Shown here piece by piece: positions 1-9,967 of a stretch of 64,000 bases of DNA. The stretch lies in NCBI GenBank assembly GCA_003615045.1, contig ML014128.1, positions 62,001 through 126,000 of the forward strand. Direction: 5' to 3'. Below the pieces are notes generated by a model. The model saw only the letters and a program-made list of their open reading frames with translations, was not told the DNA's origin and ran no database searches. The position numbers and the translations under genes are program-made. Position 1 is the first letter of the stretch, and each line of letters starts with the position of its first letter. This DNA comes from Caulochytrium protostelioides. Its lineage: Eukaryota > Chytridiomycota > Caulochytriomycetes > Caulochytriales > Caulochytriaceae.

Positions 1-422
1 GACTGGTTTATGGTGATGCGTGCTATACCACGCGTGTCCCTGTCTCAATGTTCCGTCCGGGCAGATATGATAGATGATGTGCGATGATGCTGATGCTCTG
101 CGGAAAGAACAGTGTCGTTGGTCCACTACCAATGATGAACATTATTTTTTAGAGTCAAGCACTGATTATCGCGGTACGTACTGCAACTTAAATGGGCTGC
201 CTACTTAGCGACGTTTGATTGATAACCTTTATTTATTCAAGCTTTTCTGAGGACACAATCAACCGACTCTGTTCTTCCACTGCGCCATCAGCACTGCATC
301 ATTTCATCATCCTTCATCGTCCGAACCACATTGATTCTTCCTGTCACATGGACCTCGTTGTGCCCACATCCCACTCACACCTTCTTTCTTTCCTTGTTGT
401 TTTTGATTGACCCATTCTTCAG
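1..422 (+). other. Non-coding 5' flank or intron of PNO1, ending in a 3' splice site
   Basis: This stretch is AT-richer than the rest of the window and carries stops in all forward frames. It ends in a pyrimidine-rich tract (about 378-420) followed by AG at 421-422. The reading frame immediately after that AG (GKTAKESR, then the methionine at 447) continues the conserved PNO1 sequence upstream of any start codon, so the AG is most likely a 3' splice acceptor. A TGATTGA-like branch site lies just before the tract. I could not find a convincing first exon in these bases; it is probably beyond the left edge of the window. Confidence 0.6.
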
Positions 423-977
423 GGCAAGACTGCGAAAGAATCGCGCATGATTCCGATACCCCCGCACCGCCTGACGCCGCTCAAGAACGAGTGGATGAAC
501 ATCTACACACCGCTTGTGGAACATATGAAGCTGCAGATCCGGATGGTGCTGCGCACCCGCAGCGTTGAACTGCGCAACGGTCCCGAGACCACGCACGAGA
601 CGTCGCTCCAGAAGGGCGCTGACTTTGTGCGTGCGTTCGCCATGGGCTTTGCCATCGAGGACGCCATTGCGCTGCTCCGCATGGACGACCTTTACCTGGA
701 GACGTTCGAGGTGAAGGACGTCAAGACCCTGCACGGCGACAATCTGTCCCGTGCCATTGGCCGTATCGCAGGCAAGGACGGGAAGACCAAATTCGCCATC
801 GAGAACACATCGCGCACGCGCATCGTCGTCGCCGACTCGAAGATCCACATCCTGGGCACGTTCCAGAACATCCGCATGGCCCGTCGCGCCATCTCGCACC
901 TGATTATGGGCTCCAGCCCTGGCAAGGTCTACGCCCGTCTGCGCAACGTCAGCGCTCGTCTTCAGGAGCGCTACTAA
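423..977 (+). CDS. PNO1: PNO1/Dim2, KH-domain 40S ribosome assembly factor (3' exon, 5' partial)
   Basis: Pno1 (Dim2/Rrp20) is a nucleolar and cytoplasmic RNA-binding protein that binds the 3' end of 18S pre-rRNA, acts with Nob1 and Dim1 and is needed for 40S maturation. The visible part has the family hallmarks in order: the IPIPPHRLTPLKNEW entry motif, the LQKGADFVRAFAMGF helix, the LDDLY-like segment RMDDLYLETFEVKDVK, and the C-terminal KH domain with GRIAGKDGKTKFAIEN and ADSKIHILG, ending SARLQERY. The methionine at 447 is internal: eight codons before it (from 423) also match the family and abut a splice acceptor. The yeast protein is about 274 residues, so roughly 90 N-terminal residues are missing, presumably in an upstream exon. 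The acidic N terminus is poorly conserved, which fits its not being recognisable here. Confidence 0.95.
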   Translation, partial: GKTAKESRMIPIPPHRLTPLKNEWMNIYTPLVEHMKLQIRMVLRTRSVELRNGPETTHETSLQKGADFVRAFAMGFAIEDAIALLRMDDLYLETFEVKDVKTLHGDNLSRAIGRIAGKDGKTKFAIENTSRTRIVVADSKIHILGTFQNIRMARRAISHLIMGSSPGKVYARLRNVSARLQERY

Positions 978-1918
978 GGCGTTTCCACCATCGCGCGCGA
1001 GGGCCGTCATCTCCTTTCCCTCCCATTCCGCTCGTTTCGGTCCCGCGCTGTTCTTTTTTTCTTACTCTCCCTTCGTTTTCTGGCGATCGCCCCAAGCTGA
1101 AGTCACACTTCTCTGGGTCGGTCACGCTGCCTTTGTACAGCTTTAAATTATTCCCTTGTTGACTTTCCTACTCAATGGCTTTGATTCGTGTGTATGGTTC
1201 GTTCTCTCTGGCGGTGTGGAGGCTAGGTCCGCTTCGCGTGGTCGCCGTACTCGTGCGAATAATGATCCCGTCGGTGATGGTCAGGTCGAGTGAACGGTGT
1301 GGGCTTAATGACTCGCTGTCGGTCGGGCGGGTCGGTGCTCGGCCCTACGAGGCCGCCAACTCCGCTGGGGACCTTCGTTCTTGCGCCGCGGCGTGCGCCG
1401 AAGGCCGCAGGCGGAGGTGCGGGGCCGGCTCAGCCCCGCACGAACGCCACTCACCGCCGGAGGGTCTCTCGTCAAACCGCCTTTGGGTCGCCTTATTCAC
1501 GGTCACCATGACGATGGAGCGTCACCGCTCCGCCTTCCCTCGCCAAGGCCGTCTATTGCGTCAATGGAACCTTCAGGAGCGATCGTCCATCGGCTGATGC
1601 TCATCCACTCGTCCTCAGTGGATCCCACCGACCGTTTAGTTATTTAAACTCCTTCAGTGTTCCGCAACAGCGACTGATACCTGGGCCTGCCCGCGATCCT
1701 CGGACCCATACCACCGCCAATTCCAGTGGTGACAGCCTCCGCTCGGCTCTCAGCGCGATCATTCGTTGCGCTTGGTGACTCCTGCCGGCAGGCCCCATTC
1801 TGCGGCGGTTCCAACGGTGGCCATCGACCCTCGTCACCGTTGTCGGAGTTTCACGCCAGACCCTACGTGTCCCCGCTGCGTGGCGGTTCCGTCGTCTGTG
1901 GCCAGCCGAACTCCAGCG
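978..1918. other. Intergenic, PNO1 to ESF2
   Basis: I see no supported gene. A short AT-rich patch at about 1139-1156 (CTTTAAATTATTCCC), some 165 bases after the PNO1 stop, is a plausible 3'-end processing region. The rest is GC-rich with Arg/Pro/Ala-rich accidental frames on both strands. The segment 1766-1918 is open in frame with ESF2 but has no family similarity and is read here as 5' leader. Confidence 0.6.
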
Positions 1919-2932
1919 ATGCCGTCCAAACGCAAGGCGGCCGCGCCGCCTGTCGATGACCGGTTTGCCGCGGCCGCCCTCGACGACGACTTTGCGGTTG
2001 ACGAGAGCGATGTCGCTGACGCAACGAACGTCAGCGCCGCTTCCGCTGCAGCCGCCCCTTCGGATACCCACGACGACGACGCGCAGCACGTCAGTGAGCA
2101 CGAACATGCGAACGACGATGAGAACGACGACGACGGTGCGGAAGGCGAGGACGCCTTTCTCCATCGAGTGCGCCACAAGGAAGCGGCGCCGATCACACTC
2201 AAGAAGCTGATGACGGCCCCGGCCGACGAGTCCGAAGCGGCAGAGGCGGCCTCGGGCGTCGTGTATCTGGCGCGCGTGCCGGAGCGCATCACTCCCGCCG
2301 TGCTGCGGCAGCTGCTGTCGCGCCACGCTTCCATTGGCCGGATCTACCTTGCGCCCGAAGACAAAAAGACGGCGCACCGCCGGAACAAGCATCGCAGCAA
2401 AGCGTTCACCTACTACACCGAGGGATGGATCGAGTTCACGCGAAAGCGGCAGGCGAAGCACCTCGCTGCCCTGTTGAACGCGACGCCCATCGGCGGGCCC
2501 CGCAAAATGCCGTACCACGCCGATCTGTGGTCGCTCAAGTACCTGCCCAAGTTCAAGTGGCGGCATCTTGCCGAGCAAGTCGCCTACGAGCGCAAGGTCC
2601 GCGAGCAGAAGCTTCAAGCCGAGATCGCCCAGAGCCGCCGCGAGGTCAAGGCCATCCGCGAGACGGCGTCGCGGGCCCAAATGCACGAGCGGCTCGACAG
2701 CAAGGCCGCCCAGAAGGCCGAGAAGGCGGCACAGCGCGCGGCGTCCACGACGGCGTCGTCGAGCGCCGAGGATGGCGCCGCCGCTTCCGCGGACGCGGGC
2801 CCCGCGACCAAGAAGGCTAAGAAGGCCTCTAAAGGCCGCGAATGGACGTTCCGCCAGCGTGCTGTCGTTGATACCGATAGCGTCACCAAGACCACAAGCG
2901 ATCCGGCGGTGCTCAACAACATCTTTGGCTAA
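1919..2932 (+). CDS. ESF2: ESF2/ABT1 family pre-rRNA processing factor (RRM)
   Basis: Esf2 (ABT1 in animals) is a nucleolar RNA-binding protein of the small-subunit processome; in yeast it stimulates the helicase Dbp8 during early 18S pre-rRNA cleavages. The 337-residue product has an acidic N terminus (about 50-80), then an RRM-like domain at about 113-205 with strand GVVYLARVP, the ABT1-type loop rich in Lys/Arg (DKKTAHRRNKHRSKAF) and the signature GWIEFTRKRQAKHLAALLN. After it come MPYHADLWSLKYLPKFKW and a charged helix (about 215-270). The tail is Ala/Lys-rich and ends NNIFG. Start at 1919 (MPSKRK) is chosen because similarity and the basic/acidic N terminus begin there; an upstream in-frame ATG at 1766 would add 51 residues with no family character. 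A single exon is seen. Confidence 0.9.
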   Translation: MPSKRKAAAPPVDDRFAAAALDDDFAVDESDVADATNVSAASAAAAPSDTHDDDAQHVSEHEHANDDENDDDGAEGEDAFLHRVRHKEAAPITLKKLMTAPADESEAAEAASGVVYLARVPERITPAVLRQLLSRHASIGRIYLAPEDKKTAHRRNKHRSKAFTYYTEGWIEFTRKRQAKHLAALLNATPIGGPRKMPYHADLWSLKYLPKFKWRHLAEQVAYERKVREQKLQAEIAQSRREVKAIRETASRAQMHERLDSKAAQKAEKAAQRAASTTASSSAEDGAAASADAGPATKKAKKASKGREWTFRQRAVVDTDSVTKTTSDPAVLNNIFG

Positions 2933-4746
2933 GGCAATATCGCCATGGCCTCTGCACGCTGCGAGTGATGGCTATGTCGAAAGGACTCACTCATGCTCGA
3001 TGCGGCGGGAGGGTGCTTCATCGTGGCCTCGGTGGGTGGCGCTGCCTCTCAATCGGAGACGACGGCACGGGACGATAGGCCGCTCATGCGGGCCAGGCCC
3101 GCTCAGCCGTCGAGGTGTCGAACAAGGTCGGCCAGTCCCGGGTCATGCCAGCCCTTGCGGTCGTCGGCCAAACCCGCGAAGGCTTCTACGGATGGCGAAG
3201 TCACAGCAAAGGGCCAGTAGAGACCGGCACGCCATTCCACTCCCACGTGCGCCGCGTGCGTACACCCATATATTTAATTCACATGCCCCATAGGAGCGGT
3301 TTCGATAGGCGTGATTGGGAACAGCGAGCGAGACAAAATTAGGATCAGTAAGCATTCGTTCCACCATGGGCGTTGCATTGTGTATGCTGTCGTGGCATCG
3401 TTGCCCTTACCGTTATAGTCGGCTTCCAACTCATCGTCGTCGGCATCGAATCCATATTCGTCTTCAAGCGGATCGCGCGGACACACGAGAGAGACCGGCA
3501 TATGGTCTATCGAAGGTTATGCACATCATATCATATCGACCAAGATTTCGTCAGTGGATGCATTCCTATAGCGAAAGTCATCTCAAGGGACAATCGCGAC
3601 AGGATGATTATGTTTCGAAGGTGCTTACCCGACTCGATCAGTTGCTCAATATCCAAGCGCCACTGAGCATCGACGAGATCAATGAGATCGCGGCGCTGAT
3701 GAACCCCGAGCAAAAACTGGCCATCCCGTGCCTTCGAAGACTTCGCATTCGTCAGAGATCGATTTCCATTCCATAGGAGACGTATCGCAAAAGCGAGGGG
3801 TGAGTGACTCGAAAAGCACGACATGGCAAAGGCGAAGCGACGTCGTTGGCCTGCTGGCATGTGGTCGGCATGCGGCGCCATCACACGGCCTGTGAGAAGC
3901 AAAAAAAAAGACTTTACCATGGCGTCGGGTGAAGCGACGACCGCCCAACAAAACTGCGGGGAACAAAGACTGAAATGTGCCTCAAGGGGAAGCGCGACCT
4001 AGTCGACGCCGTGATCGCCCTCCATGCCGCGCTCTCAAGTGGCCAGACGGCCGCCACCAGTCCCAGCAACGGTTCCCGAACCAGGCGAAGTGCGTGGTCG
4101 GCATGCCTTCCCCCACAGTCAAGTTTGTGGTGCATACAGCGTCGTGTCGACGTGGCCACTCCACACTTCCACCACGTGCAGGCAAGCGAGGTCCGCGATG
4201 CGTCGGCATGCGGTTCTTTCCTGTGCGTATGGAGGCAATTCCCGCGGCCCAACGGGCCCCGCCGACGGCACGCCGACGGCCTCGCGGCATCGTCGGTGGC
4301 GGGGACACGAGTGCTTGGGCGCGTGGCGCAGGCGGCCAAAGCCGTGCCGAGGCAGTAGAGCGCTCCCTCCGCGCGGCCCATGTCCTCGTGCCGAGGCGGC
4401 GGGGGCCCTTGGCCTGCTGCAATCCGAGGCCGGCCGCGATGGTGCGAGCGACCGATAACGAAAGCATGTCAAGCTTCGCCGATGGTGATCACTTCAGCGA
4501 GTATAGCAGCGACACGACGCACGAGCACGTGGCAGCTCGTACTAGCACGTGACCCGTCCATGTCGTGATGCGCACCGTTTTCGATCTTTTCCCCCGATCC
4601 CTGCCCTGCCCGCGTGCTGCCATCGCATCAGGACTCTCCTTGGAATCGCGCTACGGCTCGCGTGTCGCCGCCAATTTCCCATCGGGCCTCTCCCTCCTCG
4701 GCCACGCCTCGACGCGTCGCCACGTGCGCCTGAGACGGCCGCCACG
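2933..4746. other. Gene-poor gap with an AT-richer block
   Basis: No gene is supported in these 1.8 kb. An AT-rich patch at about 3265-3285 (CCATATATTTAATTC) could mark the ESF2 3' end. Between about 3280 and 3780 base composition is clearly lower in GC than the neighbouring genes, and several short frames with more ordinary amino-acid make-up occur on both strands, none continuous with a recognisable family (see findings). From about 3920 to 4540 the sequence is GC-rich, with overlapping accidental frames on both strands. The last 200 bases are probably promoter and leader of the YPP1-like gene. Confidence 0.5.
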
Positions 4747-7700
4747 ATGGCCGCGGCCGCCGCGGCCGCGCCGCTGTCTAAGCAGCAGATCCTGCAAAAC
4801 CACATCAACGCGGCCCGCAGCGCCGGCAAGTGGCAAGATCTGGCCTACTACGCTGACAAATTCGCTCGCAAGTATGGCGGCGGTGCCAGCTTGACCAGTC
4901 TCGTCGCGCCGTCCACGGCGCCCACGACCGCGGACCACCCGCCGACGACCGCCGCTGCTGCCGCCGTCAATGCTGTCGTCGGGCCCACCCCGACAGTCCC
5001 GACCGCGAGCCGTCTGGCGCCCCCGGCAGCGGCGGGCACGGCGACGCCGTCGCGATCGGGCTCCGTGACGCCGCGGCGGCTCGCCGCGACAAATCCGCAG
5101 CAGCTACCGGCCCTGCTCTTCTCGCTGGCGCTCGATCTCGAGCGTGCACTGTACCCTGCACTGGCCGCGGAAGCGATGCCATGGGACTCGCACCGCATCG
5201 CAGTCACGAGCGACGTGCTGTTTGTGCTGAAGCCAACGAGCCGTCGGATCGAGATCCACCACCCGCGGCTGGTTTTTAACCTCGGCGGGCAGCCGCATCC
5301 TGCGGTCGTGGCGCTCCGCCACATCATGATGGCGCAGGCCGCGGAGGCCGCGGCGCAGTCGGCCGCGCCGCCCATTACCCCGCAGCACTTCCATGCCTGG
5401 GTCCTCATCGGGCTCTATGAGCTGGCCGTGAACGGCGACCCGCACGGCGCGATCACGGCGGTCCAGCCCGTCGTCGCGACGATCCCACCCACGCCGCCGT
5501 CGGCGTCGCTGGACGCGGCGCCCACCGCGTTCGATGAGTTCCTCGCGTCGGAGCTCGGGCCGTACGCGCCTACCGTCAAGATCCTGGCGTACACCGTTCT
5601 CGGACTCGCGCAGTACCAGCTGGACCACTGCGAACAGGCGCAGGCGACGCTCGGCAAAGCTTACAACGTTGCCTGCGAGCGTATTGTCCAGGCGAGCGAC
5701 GAGTGGCCAGTTTCGGTGTCGCTGGGCGGCAACGGGAGTGTCCTCGGCGTTGGCGCGACGACGGGCAACGGCGGTCATGCAAGTCGGATGCCGTCGCCGA
5801 GCGCGCTCGTGGCGGTCTGTGGCGCCGAGTTCATGCAGTGGACTGAGATTGCGTTGTACCACTATTCTCTGCTGTGCCTGCGGCTTGGCAGTGTGGCGCG
5901 CGCTCAGATAGCCTTTGACGATTACTTGGCGTGGACGCGCACGGCGTCGGACGATAGCCACGACGGCATGCGCCACGGGGCGCCGGATCCCGTGTCGACG
6001 GCGGGCCGATCGGGCCTCGTTCCTGGCAGTGACACGCGACGGATTGTCATTCTCCGCCACGCGATCCAGATTTGTATCCGGCAGCTGCCCGGTCAGGCCC
6101 AGGGCCCGCTCGATGGGCTCGTGGGCTTCGACAACTTGCCCGTACCGCTGTTGTCGCGTGAGCGTCCGTCCGTGTCGGGGCGGACCGACCCCGTCCCGCT
6201 TCACGGGCCGTATGTGGCGAGCCACGTGGCGCATGCGGCGATCCCGCTCATGACGCCCGCCCGCGCCGAGCTGCTTCAGACGCTGCGCGCGCGGCTTGTC
6301 GAGTATGACGCCCGTGTCATCCGCCTCTATCCGTATCCGAAGGCTGCCGAAGACATGTCGATCCTTGAAAAGGAGCGCTACCGTCGTGTGCTCGAAGTCT
6401 ACGATTTCTGGGTGACGCTCGAGGGGTGTGTGCCCTGCAGTGCCGTGACGACGACGACGACGACGACAGCAGCGGCAACAGATGCCACACCAGCGCCAGC
6501 CCCGGCGCCATCCATGTCCACATCGACATCCGCGATGAACACGACGGCCACGCTGGTGCCCCACGAATCTCTTTCGAGCACGATCCGCCGCCTTTATCGC
6601 TTGATCGAGATCACCTATCGCGGCACATCGCACTCGTTCCAATCACTCAAGATGTTGCGATACATTGCGCACACGTTTCGAGCGCTGATGGACCTGAATG
6701 CGGACGGCGTCGATCCGCACGAGCGCACTGAGGCGCTGCTCGCGGTGCGGACTTACAGTTTCTTTTTCCAGAAGCACCTCAAGATCCAGGTCGAGCAGGA
6801 AGCCAAGCGGCTCCGCGACCGCACGCCCTCCGTGCGCCCCTCACAGCGGCATGCCGGCGCCGCAGCCGCCGCGGCCGCCGCCCGCGACGGCCAGCACCGC
6901 ACGGGTGCCGGCGGCAGCAGCGACAGCGATGAGCGGGAAGATAACCCGCGGTCGTCGAGTCTGCCCGCCGATCCGATCCCTCGCACGCTGACCTCGGCGT
7001 TGCAGGGTCCCGGGGGTCCTCTGAGCGCCGGGCTGGTCAGCGAGATGCAGGAGCCCAAGTCGCATCGCGTTATGGCGCCGCGGGACGAGGCCGCGCCGCA
7101 CGGAAACGGCCTTGGGAGCGGGAACGGGAGCGGCCGGCCGGCAAGCGCTGACAGCGACTCGTCGTCACCCGTGTTGCCGACGCCGCACCGCACCGCGCTG
7201 TATGACACGGCGGGTCTCGTGCGCACCGAGATGGCGAGCAGCTCGGCGCCCCTGGACGAAAGCGAGGGCGCTGCGATGGTGCGGCTCGTGGAGGTCGAGT
7301 CCGAGCGCATGTTGGATGCTGTCGGCGTATTCCTCACCGGCGTCCGGCTCTCCCTCCAGCTGGCGGCGACCGACGTCCGCATCATCCAGGAGGCCATCAA
7401 CTATGCCGAGTGGAGCGTGTTCCTGGCCAAGCGCCACATCATCCCCCGCGACGCGCGGCCTCGCGCCCTCGCCGCGGGCTACTTCCACCTCGCCCTGAGC
7501 TTGGCTGAGATGGCGAATGAGGTCCGCGACAGCGAAGCGCGCCAGGATCTTCGCGTTCAGGCATACAAGTGCTTCCTTCTGGCAGAAGAGCACAGCACCA
7601 CATTGCGGACGGAGGCGGCGCAGCTCGCATCGGGCGACCGGCCCGGTCCCGAGCCGCGGCGGGTCCCGACATCGATCGACCCGATGCTGGTGGATCCGAT

Positions 7701-9486
7701 GCTGGCGTACACGGTGGCGCTGCACCTGGCAGAGATGGGCCGTGTTGCGGAGGCCGTCATCAAAATCAACACGTGCTTGCACGTGGACGCCACGTGCATG
7801 CCCGCGTGGAATCTACTCGCCCTGCTGCTGTCGAGTCGCAAAGACTACGAGTGGGCGCTAAGTATTTGCCAGGTCGCGCGATCAGAGTTTGCTAAGACCA
7901 CAGCGCGTCTCGAGCCCCCGTCGCTGAGTTTGACGATGCGGCTGCACTACTTTGATCTGCTACTGACGCAGCTGGCGGTCGAAGCCGCGTGTCGTCCGCC
8001 GCGCAAAGTGATGCAGACCTGCCTGAGTCTCTTCCGCGAATACCGCGAGCTTTTTGGCAGCTACGACGCGGGTGGAACGCCCGGCGTGGTGCCCGACACG
8101 AGCTCCCGGTCCGTCGTCGGCCTGGCGTCAGCGGCCGCGGCGCCCACGGCCCATGGCGGTGCAGCACATCATACCACCCCGCCGTCAGGCGCCGGCGCGC
8201 CCTATGCGGCGAGCGTCGGCGCCTCATTCAACACCAAGCAGAGCCGTGGCTCGGCGCTTGGCCGCCTCGCGAGCCGGATCATGCCGGCGACGACGCCACG
8301 GCGCACGAACGCCCTGTCGGGCTTCCCGGCGGGCTCCGCGTCCACGCCCACGCCCAGCGGCGTCCACCCCACGGGGGCCGCGCCGTCGCCGCCGCTCGCG
8401 GGCGTCGTGGGCGGCGTCGGCGGCGTGACGCCGGCGCAAGCGACCCCGTCATCGCCATTTGAAGCGATCGATTTGCGGCCGCTCGTGGCGCTGCTCCGCC
8501 TGTGGCTCGCCAGCGCGGGGATCTACCGCCACTTCGACCCCCCGAAGGCGCAGCTCGCGATCCGCGAAGCCGAAGCGGTGATGGAGCGCATCGCCGCCGC
8601 CGATTTGCGCGTCGCCACGCGGGCGGCCGGCGGCATCGGGCAAGCCCGTCTCGCGTCGATGGCGGGCGTGACCGGCGGTTCCGGCAGCGGCGGCGGCGGC
8701 CACGGTCCTCTCGGCTTCGGCGGCCGCTTCGGCCCATCGGCACCCGATTCACACGGCTCAACGCACAACGGCTCGCCGCACAATGGCTCGGCTGTGGGCC
8801 GCAGCTTCGACATTGGGTCGCATGGCGGTCCGCCGCCGCCGTCGACGCCGCCGCCTCCGACGGCGGCGGGGGGTGGATCCGCTGGCGCTGGGACGCCGGG
8901 CGCAGGCACCGGCGGTGGCGCGTCCTCAGAACCGCTGTGCATATGGGACGGCGCCTCGCACTATGTCCGCAGTCTGCTCGCGGATGTGATGTTCGAAACC
9001 TGTTTGGTCGACCAAGTCTGCGCCGGGATCGCGGACAGCATGCTGAGCGACCCCGAGGAGAACGCGACGAAGCGGCCGGGGGGGCCGCCCGCGACGACGG
9101 GACCCGACGTGTCGCCGACGGCCATGAAGGAGATCACGGACCGCTTGTTCCAGGTGACGCTCGTCGACGACGACCATCTTGCGAGCCGCGTGCATCTGGG
9201 CATCAGCTGGTACAAGGCGGGCGACAACGCGCTGGCGGAGTACTGGCTCGAGCGCGCGTGCAAGCACAGCAAGGCGCGGGGATCGAGCGCGGGCGCGCCG
9301 GACCGCGCCACGGCCTACGGCGGCGGCAGCAGCGCCTTTGGCTGGCTCCGCTGGTTCTACCTGGGCCGCGTGATGCGGCAGAGCGGGCGCCTGAAGCGCG
9401 CTCAGGAGCATCTTCTCTGGGCCATGCAGATCGAGAAGGTCACGCCGGTCCGCGGCTACGAGTTCCTGCCGCGCTGGCTGGCTTAA
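4747..9486 (+). CDS. YPP1: YPP1/TTC7-like TPR scaffold protein
   Basis: Ypp1 (TTC7 in animals, 'filamentation protein' in moulds) is a TPR scaffold that, with Efr3, anchors the phosphatidylinositol 4-kinase Stt4 at the plasma membrane. The 1,579-residue product opens with a short helical segment (SKQQILQNHINAARSAGKW), then has degenerate helical repeats, a conserved YPYPKAAED...ERYRRVLEVYDFW block, a central TPR pair (about 998-1045, INTCLHVDATCMPAWNLLALL) and a C-terminal TPR array (about 1478-1576) ending AMQIEKVTPVRGYEFLPRWL, the position where family members carry 'ALELE...PV'. Long Gly/Ala/Ser/Pro linkers at about 1115-1235 and 1298-1395 make it nearly twice the yeast length (about 817). 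The start at 4747 has A at -3 and G at +4; upstream in-frame codons back to 4549 lack conservation. Family assignment rests on architecture and C-terminal motif, so another TPR protein is possible. Confidence 0.7.
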   Translation: MAAAAAAAPLSKQQILQNHINAARSAGKWQDLAYYADKFARKYGGGASLTSLVAPSTAPTTADHPPTTAAAAAVNAVVGPTPTVPTASRLAPPAAAGTATPSRSGSVTPRRLAATNPQQLPALLFSLALDLERALYPALAAEAMPWDSHRIAVTSDVLFVLKPTSRRIEIHHPRLVFNLGGQPHPAVVALRHIMMAQAAEAAAQSAAPPITPQHFHAWVLIGLYELAVNGDPHGAITAVQPVVATIPPTPPSASLDAAPTAFDEFLASELGPYAPTVKILAYTVLGLAQYQLDHCEQAQATLGKAYNVACERIVQASDEWPVSVSLGGNGSVLGVGATTGNGGHASRMPSPSALVAVCGAEFMQWTEIALYHYSLLCLRLGSVARAQIAFDDYLAWTRTASDDSHDGMRHGAPDPVSTAGRSGLVPGSDTRRIVILRHAIQICIRQLPGQAQGPLDGLVGFDNLPVPLLSRERPSVSGRTDPVPLHGPYVASHVAHAAIPLMTPARAELLQTLRARLVEYDARVIRLYPYPKAAEDMSILEKERYRRVLEVYDFWVTLEGCVPCSAVTTTTTTTAAATDATPAPAPAPSMSTSTSAMNTTATLVPHESLSSTIRRLYRLIEITYRGTSHSFQSLKMLRYIAHTFRALMDLNADGVDPHERTEALLAVRTYSFFFQKHLKIQVEQEAKRLRDRTPSVRPSQRHAGAAAAAAAARDGQHRTGAGGSSDSDEREDNPRSSSLPADPIPRTLTSALQGPGGPLSAGLVSEMQEPKSHRVMAPRDEAAPHGNGLGSGNGSGRPASADSDSSSPVLPTPHRTALYDTAGLVRTEMASSSAPLDESEGAAMVRLVEVESERMLDAVGVFLTGVRLSLQLAATDVRIIQEAINYAEWSVFLAKRHIIPRDARPRALAAGYFHLALSLAEMANEVRDSEARQDLRVQAYKCFLLAEEHSTTLRTEAAQLASGDRPGPEPRRVPTSIDPMLVDPMLAYTVALHLAEMGRVAEAVIKINTCLHVDATCMPAWNLLALLLSSRKDYEWALSICQVARSEFAKTTARLEPPSLSLTMRLHYFDLLLTQLAVEAACRPPRKVMQTCLSLFREYRELFGSYDAGGTPGVVPDTSSRSVVGLASAAAAPTAHGGAAHHTTPPSGAGAPYAASVGASFNTKQSRGSALGRLASRIMPATTPRRTNALSGFPAGSASTPTPSGVHPTGAAPSPPLAGVVGGVGGVTPAQATPSSPFEAIDLRPLVALLRLWLASAGIYRHFDPPKAQLAIREAEAVMERIAAADLRVATRAAGGIGQARLASMAGVTGGSGSGGGGHGPLGFGGRFGPSAPDSHGSTHNGSPHNGSAVGRSFDIGSHGGPPPPSTPPPPTAAGGGSAGAGTPGAGTGGGASSEPLCIWDGASHYVRSLLADVMFETCLVDQVCAGIADSMLSDPEENATKRPGGPPATTGPDVSPTAMKEITDRLFQVTLVDDDHLASRVHLGISWYKAGDNALAEYWLERACKHSKARGSSAGAPDRATAYGGGSSAFGWLRWFYLGRVMRQSGRLKRAQEHLLWAMQIEKVTPVRGYEFLPRWLA

Positions 9487-9637
9487 ATGGTGACGTCCCC
9501 GGCATGGGCCTGGCCACCGATGTGGAGAACAGGCGGTGGATCGATCTCTTTATACATAAATACAGGTTCAGCAGGATGATGGTTCATCGCGATGGTTCAC
9601 CGCTTGATGGCGGTCGGACCGCTCGGTGGGGCGGGCG
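9487..9637. other. Convergent 3' ends of YPP1-like and GON7-like genes
   Basis: A 151-base gap between two convergent genes. It contains an AT-rich patch at about 9546-9570 (CTTTATACATAAATAC) that could serve as 3'-end signal for the upstream gene. Confidence 0.4.
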
Positions 9638-9967
9638 TTATGATGCCGCCTTGGCTGATGCCGCCTCGGTCGTCTTGGCACGCTTAGTTGCCGGCGCTTT
9701 CTTGACGGACTCGGCGAGACTCGCTGTGGAGGCGGCGTCCGTGGCAGGCAGCGAGACGGACGGCGTTGCAGCTACCTGCAGCCGGATGTTCAGATGCGCA
9801 TTGACATCGTGCTTCATCTGCTGGACGGCGGCAATCAGCGCACCGAGATCAGGTGCCGCCTCTGGTAAAGGATACGTGAACGTCTGCTGATTCGGCTCGG
9901 CGCCTTCAGACGTGTAGACAGCTTCGACGGCTACGGGCGGCGGCGGCGGCGATGATGAGGATGCCAT
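9638..9967 (-). CDS. GON7: GON7-like small subunit of the EKC/KEOPS complex
   Basis: Gon7 is the small, largely disordered fungal/animal subunit of KEOPS, the complex that makes the t6A37 modification of ANN-decoding tRNAs; it binds Pcc1. The 109-residue product has a Pro-rich start, then YTSEGAEPNQQTFTYPLP followed by a single helix LGALIAAVQQMKHDVNAHLN, the same order as in Gon7 proteins (YTS...F...L...VAxMQxxVNxFL). The Lys/Ala-rich tail ends in KRAKTTEAAS, comparable to the basic end of animal GON7. The start at 9967 is preferred; an in-frame ATG at 10033 would add 22 unconserved residues. The gene is convergent with the YPP1-like gene and divergent from the FAD/Rieske relic. It is short and low in information, so the call is moderate. 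Confidence 0.6.
   Translation of the reverse strand: MASSSSPPPPPVAVEAVYTSEGAEPNQQTFTYPLPEAAPDLGALIAAVQQMKHDVNAHLNIRLQVAATPSVSLPATDAASTASLAESVKKAPATKRAKTTEAASAKAAS

Noticed and set aside
1640-2686. 348-residue frame antisense to ESF2
   Set aside because: Arg/Val/Gly-rich translation with no family similarity; it mirrors the conserved ESF2 frame on the other strand.
5104-6642. 512-residue frame antisense to the YPP1-like gene
   Set aside because: High-Arg shadow of a GC-biased coding frame; no domain recognised.
8502-9890. 462-residue plus frame overlapping the end of the YPP1-like gene
   Set aside because: Out-of-frame shadow. The TPR frame carries the conserved C terminus, and beyond 9486 this frame only crosses the spacer and the antisense of the GON7-like gene.
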